Notes: a model not told the origin generated them from the sequence alone. A stretch of 9,721 bases of DNA from Nitrospiraceae bacterium (GCA_003170655.1 PMYY01000167.1:1-9721), one strand, 5' to 3'; shown: positions 1 to 6,482, counted from the first letter of the stretch. Numbers and translations: made by a program.

Positions 1-4
1 CATG

Positions 5-24
5 CTCGGGATTTCAATCCCGAG
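5..24. repeat. Perfect inverted repeat at left edge
   Basis: The arms CTCGGGATT and AATCCCGAG are perfectly complementary across 9 bp with only TC between them. On RNA the innermost pairs would open to make a loop. No T-run follows in either direction, so this is not a canonical intrinsic terminator. It could be an operator, a stem in a leader RNA, or part of a feature cut by the window edge. Confidence 0.5.
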
Positions 25-83
25 TGGTTGACACTACCTCCATGCGGTCCTGCCGGTAATTAAACCATAGTAATTTATAAAGG

Positions 84-95
84 ACGGTATACCGT
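84..95. promoter_or_regulatory. 12-bp palindrome, possible operator
   Basis: ACGGTATACCGT is a perfect 12-bp palindrome. It lies just downstream of the leftward -10 candidate at 105-110, around the expected transcription start. That is a usual place for a repressor site. No regulator can be assigned, and the operator role is inferred from position and symmetry only. Confidence 0.3.
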
Positions 96-104
96 TCGAT
101 TTCT

Positions 105-133
105 ATTATAACGCTGTCTGAAGAAGCATTCAA
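105..133 (-). promoter_or_regulatory. Leftward sigma-70-type promoter candidate
   Basis: Read on the minus strand, TTGAAT (128-133, 4 of 6 matches to TTGACA) is followed after 17 bases by a perfect TATAAT (105-110). It points leftward out of the window from just beyond the ligD stop, so it would serve a gene or RNA starting near or beyond the left edge. No complete gene follows it inside the window. Confidence 0.4.
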
Positions 134-161
134 AAGTTGTAGTGCGCAGTAAATAGCGACT

Positions 162-2492
162 CTACAATCCCAGGTCCGGACGGAGCCTGAGAAATACAGG
201 CTCGCGCAGCATGCCGTCCTTTGTAATTGAAGCGTACTGCACCTCGCAGATCAACTTGGGCTTGATCCATATAGTCTGGGCATCGTCAAGCGGTTTTTCC
301 TTGACCGGCCGTGCGACTCGCTCAAGCTTACTTATCTGTTCAAATATTTTCTTCATCATCTTCGAATCGAATCCGGTCCCGACCTTGCCGACATACTTGA
401 ATCCGTCTTCTTGTTTCATTGCAAGCTGCAAGGCCCCGAACGTAGCCTCACGGCCGTTCTTTCCTCCGGTATAGCCAATGATCACGCACTCCGTTGACTC
501 CCTCTTCTTTATCTTCAGCCACTGCTCACTCCGCCTGCCAGGTTGATATGTGCTGTTTTTCCCCTTCGCCATGATTCCTTCAAGTCCCATTTTTACGGCA
601 GCCTGGAATAATTCGGCACCATCGGTCACAGTCTCACTGACCCGATACGGAGTGTCATGTTTGATCGCATCTTCCATCCATGCACGACGACGAACCAGTG
701 GCTCATTCACTATCTGGCGGCCATCCAGATAGAGACAGTCAAAAACATAGCAGATAGCAGGGTATTTCGTTCGTGCCCGTGCAATCGCACTCGTGCCTGT
801 CTGAATCCTGTGTATTACATTCATGAACAAAGGTTTCCCTGTGTCATCAAGGCAGACTATTTCCGCGTCGAAAAGAGCCGATGTAGCCCTGAAGGCCTTA
901 TCCGGTATCAGCAGTTCCGGGAACTTGCCGCCGATGTCTAGCTGATTGCGGCTCCGTATCGTTATTACCCCTTCGTCTAATGAAATCAGTGCACGAACGC
1001 CGTCCCATTTGACCTCGTAGAGATAGCGTGCGGCGCCTGGAGGTTTGTTGGATGATTGCGCAAGCATCGGTTCAATCGGGTCGCGCAGCCAATCGACCTG
1101 GGGTTTGTCCAGACGTTCGAGCAGCCATTCGTTGCCCATAGTTCTGTGCATTCTGTACTCAGCGTTGATATCCGGGCTCTGAAGTGAAAAGTAAAAGCCG
1201 TCCTTCTTCTGCTTAGTGATCTCGTATTTCCCGCGGGCGAAAATCCACACCTCGCCGCCGCCATATTGTCCTTTCGGTATAGCCCCTTCGAAATTAATAT
1301 ATTCCAGCGGATGGTCTTCTACCGATACAGCCAGCCGTTTAATGCCCGGACGGGGAGGTAGTCCTTTCGGAACGGCCCATGATTTCAGCACACCGTCTTG
1401 TTCGATACGCAGGTCATAATGGAGCCTGGTAGCGTGATGCCTGTGCAATACAAACGAATTTCCCGTTACTGTGGCAATGGCGGGGGGCGGTTCTGAGGTC
1501 TGCTCGAAGCTCCGCTTTTCGGCATATTCGACAAGCTGTCCTTGTGCCACGCCCTTTAGCGATGGTGGCGGCTCCTTCTTTTTCACCGCGGCTTTCCGCT
1601 TGCTGTGAAGGTCGACGGCATAGGCAGCAATACCCTCCCATGCATCTCCGTTTAGCGTAATATGTCTCGGGACGTCGTGAATGGCGAAGTCGGAACTGCT
1701 GTTGATACTTTTCAATCGGTCCCACTGCAGCGGCATCGATACGGGAGCGCCGGGAATGCCGCGTGCACTGTATGCCGACACGATAGACTGAAAAGTCCGG
1801 TTGCGATAGATATCGATCAAGACCCTCCCTTTCCGGAACTCTTTCTTGATAAACATCGTGGTGGACTGACTGTGAGATTTGACAAACAGTTCGGCCATTT
1901 CTTTTGCGGTCTTGAAGACTTCATCGAACGTCCACTTCTGTTCGATAGGGACAACTATATGCAGACCCTTGCGGCCAGTCGTCTTTACGAAGGGATGGTA
2001 ACCGAAGTTCTCAATCAGATCTTTCAGATCAAGGGCGATGCTCACAAGCTTCTGAAACTCGAATTCCTCAGGAGGGTCTAAATCGAATACGAAGTAATCC
2101 GGGCTATTGAAGAGCGGCGCGCGGCAATGCATCTGATGGAGCTCGATGCAGGCGAGATTTGCGAGCCATGCGAGCGAAGCATCTTCAGTCGCTATGATAT
2201 AATCGACTGTTCCTTCCTTGCCGCCGGCCCCAAGTACAACATGCTCTATCCATTGAGGCGCCCACTCGGGTCTGTTCTTCTGGAAGAATCGTTCACCATC
2301 AATGCCGTCGGGATATCTCACCAGGGAAAGAGGACGCCCCTTCAAATGTGCGAGGATGGTCGGTGCAATCTTGAGATAATACTCGATCAGCTCGGCTTTC
2401 AGGATTCGGTCGGCCGGGTACAAGACCTTATCGAGGTTCGACAGCTCTATCTTCCTCTTGCCGACCTGCGTTAATTGAGATGTCTTTGGCAT
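162..2492 (-). CDS. ligD: DNA ligase D (polymerase-phosphoesterase-ligase)
   Basis: This is the multifunctional repair ligase of bacterial non-homologous end joining, which fills, trims and seals double-strand breaks with Ku. At 776 aa it is full length, with domains in the mycobacterial order POL-PE-LIG. The primase/polymerase domain (about 10-300) shows the DLDP metal motif (D137, D139), TTGRKGLHIV and a third acidic residue at D227. A charged, proline-rich linker covers about 297-340. The 3'-phosphoesterase domain (about 345-460) has H352, H358, D360, R362, H394 and Y398 in the expected spacing. The ATP-dependent ligase domain (about 470-776) has motif I KWDG with nucleophile K495, FDAE at 541-544, EGIMAK at 638-643 and WLKIK at 658-662. 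All key residues looked for are present, so the enzyme should be active. The ATG at 2492 gives the normal N-terminus, but I see no good Shine-Dalgarno before it. It lies 86 bp after the DUF3455 gene on the same strand. No ku gene is in the window. Confidence 0.97.
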   Translation of the reverse strand: MPKTSQLTQVGKRKIELSNLDKVLYPADRILKAELIEYYLKIAPTILAHLKGRPLSLVRYPDGIDGERFFQKNRPEWAPQWIEHVVLGAGGKEGTVDYIIATEDASLAWLANLACIELHQMHCRAPLFNSPDYFVFDLDPPEEFEFQKLVSIALDLKDLIENFGYHPFVKTTGRKGLHIVVPIEQKWTFDEVFKTAKEMAELFVKSHSQSTTMFIKKEFRKGRVLIDIYRNRTFQSIVSAYSARGIPGAPVSMPLQWDRLKSINSSSDFAIHDVPRHITLNGDAWEGIAAYAVDLHSKRKAAVKKKEPPPSLKGVAQGQLVEYAEKRSFEQTSEPPPAIATVTGNSFVLHRHHATRLHYDLRIEQDGVLKSWAVPKGLPPRPGIKRLAVSVEDHPLEYINFEGAIPKGQYGGGEVWIFARGKYEITKQKKDGFYFSLQSPDINAEYRMHRTMGNEWLLERLDKPQVDWLRDPIEPMLAQSSNKPPGAARYLYEVKWDGVRALISLDEGVITIRSRNQLDIGGKFPELLIPDKAFRATSALFDAEIVCLDDTGKPLFMNVIHRIQTGTSAIARARTKYPAICYVFDCLYLDGRQIVNEPLVRRRAWMEDAIKHDTPYRVSETVTDGAELFQAAVKMGLEGIMAKGKNSTYQPGRRSEQWLKIKKRESTECVIIGYTGGKNGREATFGALQLAMKQEDGFKYVGKVGTGFDSKMMKKIFEQISKLERVARPVKEKPLDDAQTIWIKPKLICEVQYASITKDGMLREPVFLRLRPDLGL

Positions 2493-2578
2493 TAAATGTA
2501 ATCTTAAACAAAGTCACTTAACTGTTTTTTCATCGTTTCTCATTAATCGGCAATGGCCCGGAACTCTAACTCCGTAAT

Positions 2579-3139
2579 TTATGGTTTGCCGACGTAGAAG
2601 TAATAACTGGCCTTATATGGGATCCGAATCTCCTTGCCAAGTTGCTCCATGCTGCATCCTTCAGCCGGGGCATTTCCGCCACTAGTGTTTAGGCGCTGGA
2701 TACTCTCTATGCGGCTAAAAACGCCTGATCCGGAATGCGAGTTTGCCCGCAACAATAACCATGGAATGGCACTCTTCTCGGCACTTTTGTGAAGTGCCAT
2801 GAGTGCACCCACAACCTTGCTTCCATCTACTGATTCCCAGGTCGGTCCGGCGTAGTGTTTTCCTATACGCTTGTCCGAGCTGTCGAAAAGTTCGGCTTCG
2901 GGTGCCTTAAAGGTCCACTCAAGTGTTGCCGAATCATTTTTGTTTTCACGGCATTCATATATTTGTACGCCGATGCCTCGCGCTTCGATCGATAGCGTCT
3001 GATTTGCAGTCACTTTCAAGTCGTCAGGCACTGAGGGTACCATTTCGCCAGCTGCACATGTGCTGCCGGCATAAAGAATGAGAAATGCGGCGATTGCGAC
3101 CGTGGTCATTTTTTGATGTGACATCCTTATTGTCGCCAT
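2579..3139 (-). CDS. Secreted DUF3455 family protein
   Basis: The 186-aa product matches the DUF3455 family pattern. Recognisable blocks are GVQIYEC (57-63), W75 with FKAPEAELFD (77-86), GKHYAGPTWESVDGS (93-107), AIPWLLL (124-130), IQRLNTSGGNAP (147-158) and the terminal YKASYYFYV (175-183). The N-terminus is a Sec signal peptide: a basic start, a hydrophobic core at about 12-24, and cleavage probably after A29 or A30. The mature protein should therefore be periplasmic or extracellular. C63 and C162 are the only mature cysteines and could form a disulphide. The family has no established function that I know of. The start is uncertain: M1 at 3139 has AAAGGA 13 bases upstream (3153-3158), and M6 or M11 would also give a workable signal peptide. 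It is probably transcribed from its own promoter (3179-3207) and may run on into ligD. Confidence 0.88.
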   Translation of the reverse strand: MATIRMSHQKMTTVAIAAFLILYAGSTCAAGEMVPSVPDDLKVTANQTLSIEARGIGVQIYECRENKNDSATLEWTFKAPEAELFDSSDKRIGKHYAGPTWESVDGSKVVGALMALHKSAEKSAIPWLLLRANSHSGSGVFSRIESIQRLNTSGGNAPAEGCSMEQLGKEIRIPYKASYYFYVGKP

Positions 3140-3178
3140 AAATCGATTTTGTTCCTTTCATGAATGGATTCTTGTTAA

Positions 3179-3207
3179 ATTCTAGCGGTTTCAGCAAAGA
3201 ATGCAAA
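3179..3207 (-). promoter_or_regulatory. Candidate promoter of the DUF3455 gene
   Basis: On the minus strand TTTGCA (3202-3207, 4 of 6 matches) and TAGAAT (3179-3184, 5 of 6) are separated by 17 bases. The expected start near 3172 leaves a leader of about 33 bases containing AAAGGA (3153-3158) before the ATG at 3139. The -35 box overlaps the T-run of the terminator candidate just upstream. Confidence 0.3.
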
Positions 3208-3224
3208 AAGTAGCTTCGCTGCTA
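3205..3224 (-). terminator. Weak intrinsic terminator after the nucleotidase gene
   Basis: Four bases past the nucleotidase stop, the minus strand reads TAGC-AGCGAA-GCTA-CTTTTT. This is a 4-bp stem (or an inner AGC-GAA-GCT hairpin) followed by five T. The position is right for termination. The stem is short, so strength is doubtful and readthrough into DUF3455 and ligD is possible. Confidence 0.35.
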
Positions 3225-3228
3225 TCGT

Positions 3229-3894
3229 TTAAAACGAGTCCAGAAGTTCGCCGAAGTCTCTGAGGACAGTAAAGCCGCAGTGAGGGGTGTCGCTCTTCTT
3301 TGAGCTGGCCCTCGTTTTATGCAGGAGATATCCGATGCCGTATGTCTGGGCCGATTTTAGTATTTCAGCCAGATCGTCGATGAAAAGAGTCTTGTCTTTC
3401 TCGAAATGGATGACCTTTTCGAGTTTTTCCCAGAACTCAATCCGCTCCTTGGGGTATCCAAGCTCATTCGATGTAATGCATTTGTCGAAATACTTTCCGA
3501 TTTCGGTCTTTTTCAGCTTTATATCTAGGACCTTGTAGTGGGCATTGGTGACCATGTACACCTTTTTTCTGTGCTTCCGGAGGGCAGCCAGAAATTCGAT
3601 GACATGCGGATGGACATCGATCAGGTGCTTGATCTGTTCCTTGAGGGCCGGGATGTCAAGCCCGAGTTCGGTTGACCAGAAATCGATGTCGGTCCAGTTG
3701 AGAGTCCCTTCGTGTGCCTTGTATTTCGTGAGGAGCTCTTCTTTTGCCCTGCCGAAGCTTATATTATGCTTCTCGGCGTATCTTTCCGGGACAAGGTGCT
3801 CCCAGAAATAGTCGTCGAAATACTTGTCCAGGAGCGTGCCGTCCATGTCGAGGAGGACATACTTAATATCCTTTAGCGGGATCATCCTCTCCAC
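3229..3894 (-). CDS. yrfG: HAD-family 5'-nucleotidase, YrfG-like (GMP/IMP)
   Basis: This haloacid dehalogenase-fold phosphatase closely resembles E. coli YrfG, a purine nucleotide phosphatase acting on GMP and IMP. Shared stretches include LLDMDGTLLD (14-23), FDDYFWEHLVPE (26-37), LNWTDIDFWS-ELGLDI (65-81), GYPKE (146-150) and TLFIDDLAEIL (169-179). HAD motif residues are nucleophile D16 and acid D18 (motif I), T116 and N117 (motif II), K149 (motif III) and D173, D174 (motif IV). Length (221 aa) and N-terminal spacing to the nucleophile fit YrfG. The start is either GTG at 3894, which gives the YrfG-like N-terminus, or ATG at 3885, with GGAGAGG directly before it. Either way the gene overlaps the 3' end of the upstream acidic-protein gene, by 32 or 23 bp, so translational coupling is likely. 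The family call is firm; the exact substrate is inferred from similarity. Confidence 0.88.
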   Translation of the reverse strand: MERMIPLKDIKYVLLDMDGTLLDKYFDDYFWEHLVPERYAEKHNISFGRAKEELLTKYKAHEGTLNWTDIDFWSTELGLDIPALKEQIKHLIDVHPHVIEFLAALRKHRKKVYMVTNAHYKVLDIKLKKTEIGKYFDKCITSNELGYPKERIEFWEKLEKVIHFEKDKTLFIDDLAEILKSAQTYGIGYLLHKTRASSKKSDTPHCGFTVLRDFGELLDSF

Positions 3895-4441
3895 TGTACC
3901 ATGACTGATCTATGTTATATTTTGTCTTTTCGTAGATCAGGTCCATAATCCCACGCAACTCTTCGAATACCCCGTCGAGCATTTCGCTGTCCGTGATATC
4001 TTCCGATTCCAGGTCGTAGGCATAAGAGAGTTCGTATTCTTTCGAAGGTTCTCCGGCGCCGAAAAATTCCTTGACTAGAAGGACAGGTTCGGTCTCAGGA
4101 TATTGCCGCTCTATTTCGCGGAGCAGGCCCTCAATATCGGGATAGCCCTCCATGATCGGCAACCTCACAATTACATCCAGTTCGAGAGTGTTTTCGGAAG
4201 AAATATTGTCTTCTTCGGGCTTCAGGTCATCATACATGGACATGCTGGTCTGAAATACGTCATAGGTGAGAGAAACCACGGCTGAAACCGGATAGGGTTC
4301 TTCCATTCCGGGCAGGGTCAGTGAAAATCTGCTCTCTCTGGTGAGTGAGAATTGCTCGATAAATACCTGTATGTTATAAACTTCCAGAAAGCTCTTAGCA
4401 GATTCGGCTATCTTCATCTGCACTTCTTCAAACCTTGTCAT
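3863..4441 (-). CDS. Hypothetical acidic protein, unrecognised family
   Basis: I do not recognise this 192-aa protein. It is cytoplasmic by appearance, with no signal peptide or membrane segment. It is strongly acidic, with Asp/Glu-rich stretches at about 71-85, 117-128 and 145-160. The pattern suggests an alpha/beta fold: helix (1-20), beta-rich middle containing RFSLTLPG (38-45) and alternating hydrophobics (52-60, 86-94), helix around 104-112, strand (118-124), and a C-terminal helix (155-175). No catalytic motif or cysteine stands out. The start is well supported: GGGAGG (4446-4451) sits four bases before the ATG, behind an extended -10 promoter (4472-4480). Its end overlaps the YrfG-like nucleotidase gene, implying joint expression. 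The coding character and overlap make it a real gene; no function is proposed. Confidence 0.82.
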   Translation of the reverse strand: MTRFEEVQMKIAESAKSFLEVYNIQVFIEQFSLTRESRFSLTLPGMEEPYPVSAVVSLTYDVFQTSMSMYDDLKPEEDNISSENTLELDVIVRLPIMEGYPDIEGLLREIERQYPETEPVLLVKEFFGAGEPSKEYELSYAYDLESEDITDSEMLDGVFEELRGIMDLIYEKTKYNIDQSWYSGEDDPAKGY

Positions 4442-4445
4442 TGGG

Positions 4446-4451
4446 CCTCCC
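4446..4451 (-). promoter_or_regulatory. Strong ribosome binding site of the acidic-protein gene
   Basis: GGGAGG on the minus strand lies four bases (CCCA) before the ATG at 4441 and fixes that start. Confidence 0.7.
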
Positions 4452-4471
4452 GGTGAGTCAGAATATCATAC

Positions 4472-4480
4472 ATTATACCA
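4472..4480 (-). promoter_or_regulatory. Extended -10 promoter in the divergent region
   Basis: The minus strand carries TGGTATAAT, a perfect -10 hexamer (4472-4477) with the upstream TG of an extended -10. No good -35 lies 16-18 bases further up, as expected for this class. The predicted start near 4465 leaves about 24 bases of leader containing the ribosome binding site. It would drive the acidic-protein/nucleotidase pair. The 59-bp gap (4442-4500) must also serve the rightward reductase, for which I see only weak boxes (TATCAT at 4464-4469). Confidence 0.5.
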
Positions 4481-4500
4481 TTGTACATTCATCGGAGGCC

Positions 4501-5211
4501 ATGAACGAACAGGTTGCCATAGTGACGGGAGGGGCGGTGGGGTTGGGAAGGGAAATAGTTGTGGCCCTTTCACAGAGCGGCTGCCGTGTATGCGTCAATT
4601 ATCATACATCCCGCGGGGCGGCAACGAAGCTTAGTGCGGACCTTGGCGATAAAGCTATCTCAGTGCAAGCCAATGTCTGCATACGTGATGAAGTGTCAGC
4701 GATGGTCGACAGGGTCGTAGATAAATGGGGAGGCGTGGATATCGTCGTAAATAATGCCGGAGTTGTCAAAGATGCACTTCTCATCAAGCAGAGTGAAGAA
4801 GATTGGGACAGCGTGATGGTGGTGCATGTCAAAGGAGCACTCAACCTTATTCAGTCCTGCGTCCCGCATATGAATCACGGGGGGCATATCATCAACATAT
4901 CATCTTATTCCGGGCTTAAGGGCAAGGAGGGGCAGGCGGCATACAGTGCAGCGAAGGCGGCACTTCTTGGACTGACGAAGAGTGCAGCACTTGAACTCGC
5001 CACTCGCGGCATTAAGGTGAACGCCGTTCTGCCCGGATATATGTTTACAGGGATGGGTAGTGCCGCTACCGACTCTCTGGAGCTGGCCAGGCGAGAAAGC
5101 CTGCTGCATACCCTGTCCGATCCGCTTGAAGTGGCGCGCTTCATCGCATATCTTGTTACTACCAAGACTATCACCGGCCAAACATTCATATTTGACAGCA
5201 GGATCGTATAG
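4501..5211 (+). CDS. Short-chain reductase, FabG-like (3-oxoacyl-ACP type)
   Basis: This is a classical NAD(P)-dependent short-chain dehydrogenase/reductase of 236 aa, the usual FabG size. Motifs in order are the cofactor-binding TGGAVGLG (9-16), NNAG (84-87), catalytic S135 in INISSYSG, Y148-x3-K152, and VNAVLPGYMFT (173-183). The catalytic-tetrad Asn is replaced by His109 (VVHVKG), a variant seen in some SDRs. The ATG at 4501 is chosen because the first residues then match the family start. GGAGG (4494-4498) lies unusually close, two bases away. An in-frame TTG at 4435 would add 22 unlikely residues. The gene precedes bioD by 85 bp on the same strand, suggesting co-transcription. Its likely role is reduction of a 3-oxoacyl thioester, perhaps in making the pimeloyl chain for biotin; that role is inference, and other SDR substrates remain possible. 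Confidence 0.9.
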   Translation: MNEQVAIVTGGAVGLGREIVVALSQSGCRVCVNYHTSRGAATKLSADLGDKAISVQANVCIRDEVSAMVDRVVDKWGGVDIVVNNAGVVKDALLIKQSEEDWDSVMVVHVKGALNLIQSCVPHMNHGGHIINISSYSGLKGKEGQAAYSAAKAALLGLTKSAALELATRGIKVNAVLPGYMFTGMGSAATDSLELARRESLLHTLSDPLEVARFIAYLVTTKTITGQTFIFDSRIV

Positions 5212-5287
5212 CGGCAAGTGATCCAGAGTGGTAGGGGAGGGCAGGCGCCGCTGTGAATTGCATGCTATTAATCAATGCTGATACACT

Positions 5288-5292
5288 GAAGG
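5288..5292 (+). promoter_or_regulatory. Ribosome binding site of bioD
   Basis: GAAGG lies four bases before the ATG at 5297 and supports that start. Confidence 0.5.
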
Positions 5293-5296
5293 CATA

Positions 5297-6025
5297 ATGG
5301 CAAAAGGGGTTTTTATAACAGCAACGGATACAGGTGTCGGCAAGACTATTGCGGCAACCGTAATAATCCGTGCTCTGAAAGGACAAGGCATTAAGGTCGG
5401 CGCTATGAAACCGATCGAAACCGGTTGCATGCGCCATGACGGAGTTCTTATCCCCTCGGACGGCAGATTCCTGAAGAAAAGCTCGGGGATGGACGATTCG
5501 CTCGATCTGATCACGCCGGTCCGCTTCGAGCTGCCCCTGGCGCCACATATAGCCTCTCAGCGAGAGGGCGCCGCGGTGGAACTCGGGAAGGTCTTCGATG
5601 CTTACAGTGTACTCTCTTCGAAGTATGATTTCATGGTCGTCGAAGGCATCGGAGGTGTTTTGGTGCCATTGGCTGGGAAAACGACAGGCAATGTTCCAGG
5701 CACATATTTCGTCGTCGATCTGATAAATGAGCTTAAACTGCCTGCCGTTGTGGTTACACGGCCCGCTTTGGGTACAATAAATCATACGCTGTTGACCGTC
5801 TCGCATCTGCTTAATGAGGGAGTCGATGTCGTTGGGATTATCATCAGTTTCAGTACCCCGGCGGAGGGAACAATAGCAGAAACGACCAATGCCCAGGCAC
5901 TGAAAGAACTATGCCCTGTCCCAGTTATCGGCGTCATCCCCTGGCTGAGGGCTACTTACCCCGAAGCCATAGAATCCGATGCGAAGGGATGTATCGATTT
6001 CGAAGCCCTTATACCGCATTCATAA
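5297..6025 (+). CDS. bioD: ATP-dependent dethiobiotin synthetase
   Basis: BioD closes the ureido ring of dethiobiotin from 7,8-diaminopelargonic acid, CO2 and ATP, the penultimate step of biotin synthesis, in the cytoplasm. The 242-aa protein has the P-loop TDTGVGKT (10-17, with K16 and T17), KPIETG (38-43), the acidic/glycine loop VEGIGGVLVPL (115-125), VVVTRPALGTINHTLLT (151-167) and VIGVIPWL (210-217). These are the standard BioD landmarks, and the length is slightly above the E. coli enzyme. Two positions look unusual. The first P-loop Gly is Ala9. The Asn that usually follows the hydrophobic strand and contacts adenine appears to be Ser184 (GIIISFS). No bioB, bioF or bioA is present, so the rest of the pathway must be elsewhere. 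I could not find a convincing BirA operator upstream. Confidence 0.94.
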   Translation: MAKGVFITATDTGVGKTIAATVIIRALKGQGIKVGAMKPIETGCMRHDGVLIPSDGRFLKKSSGMDDSLDLITPVRFELPLAPHIASQREGAAVELGKVFDAYSVLSSKYDFMVVEGIGGVLVPLAGKTTGNVPGTYFVVDLINELKLPAVVVTRPALGTINHTLLTVSHLLNEGVDVVGIIISFSTPAEGTIAETTNAQALKELCPVPVIGVIPWLRATYPEAIESDAKGCIDFEALIPHS

Positions 6026-6172
6026 AAAATCTCTTTGGGTCAGGCATCTCAAGGACACATGCCATTACCGAAACTTTAATATCATCTCTTGGAATGATTG
6101 ACATTATTGTTAATATATTATCGTGTGACATGAGAGACTTGGCTACGTCATCAATATGATAGCTTTAATTAT

Positions 6173-6178
6173 AGGAGG
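6173..6178 (+). promoter_or_regulatory. Strong ribosome binding site of the Sel1-repeat gene
   Basis: AGGAGG lies ten bases before the ATG at 6189. It selects that start over an in-frame ATG at 6156, which would place this site inside the coding region and spoil the signal peptide. The 163 bp between bioD and this gene hold no other gene. A perfect TTGACA (6098-6103) there lacks a matching -10 at normal spacing. Confidence 0.6.
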
Positions 6179-6188
6179 ACGAATAATT

Positions 6189-6482
6189 ATGAAACTGATT
6201 GCACTTATGATGAGCACCCTACTGATCAGCAGTTTAGCTTGCGCTGCCGACTGCAATGATGGATTATCGGCATATGCAAAGGGAGATTACCAGGAGGCAG
6301 TCAGGATATTTGAGCCGCTGGCCTCCAGGGGAGATGACTGTGCTCAATACCAACTCGGCGAGATGTACAGAGTAGGTCAGGGTGTAAAACAGGATAAACA
6401 AAAGGCATTAGACCTGTTTGACGATGCGGCAGCACACGGAAATCAAAAGGCAAAGCTACAGAAGGCATTGCTGGAGCAGTAA
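6189..6482 (+). CDS. Small exported Sel1/TPR-repeat protein
   Basis: The 97-aa product begins with a Sec signal peptide: K2, a hydrophobic core, and an A-C-A site with cleavage predicted after A19. The rest is Sel1-like repeat sequence, one complete unit plus the start of another. The hairpin signature is AYAKGDYQEAVRIFEPLA (28-45), then AQYQLGEMYRVGQGVKQD (52-69) and KALDLFDDAAAHGN (72-85). Such repeats are alpha-helical protein-binding scaffolds, so this is probably a small periplasmic adaptor; its partner is unknown. C22 and C51 could pair in the periplasm. A lipoprotein reading is unlikely, because the residues before C18 (SLAC) do not fit a lipobox well. It lies 163 bp after bioD on the same strand, with its own strong ribosome binding site, and no functional link to biotin is apparent. 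Confidence 0.85.
   Translation: MKLIALMMSTLLISSLACAADCNDGLSAYAKGDYQEAVRIFEPLASRGDDCAQYQLGEMYRVGQGVKQDKQKALDLFDDAAAHGNQKAKLQKALLEQ

Noticed and set aside
1..63. Frame 1 is open from the left edge to TAA at 61-63 and could be the C-terminus of a rightward gene.
   Set aside because: Only 20 codons are visible with no recognisable motif, and the frame runs through the perfect inverted repeat at 5-24. Sequence to the left is needed.
137..167. Stem TTGTAG/CTACAA with an inner CGC/GCG at the ligD stop, as a possible ligD terminator.
   Set aside because: The stem is interrupted and no T-run follows on the minus strand.
4435..4500. In-frame TTG at 4435 as an upstream start for the reductase.
   Set aside because: The added 22 residues do not match the SDR family start and would overlap the divergent gene's first codons. 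The ATG at 4501 gives the normal N-terminus.
5212..5296. BirA-type operator upstream of bioD.
   Set aside because: No pair of GTAAAC/GTTTAC- or GTTAAC-like half-sites with the usual spacing is present here or in 4442-4500.
6098..6121. Perfect TTGACA at 6098-6103 as a promoter of the Sel1-repeat gene.
   Set aside because: The nearest -10-like box TATTAT (6116-6121) is only 12 bases away and nothing suitable lies at 16-18 bases.
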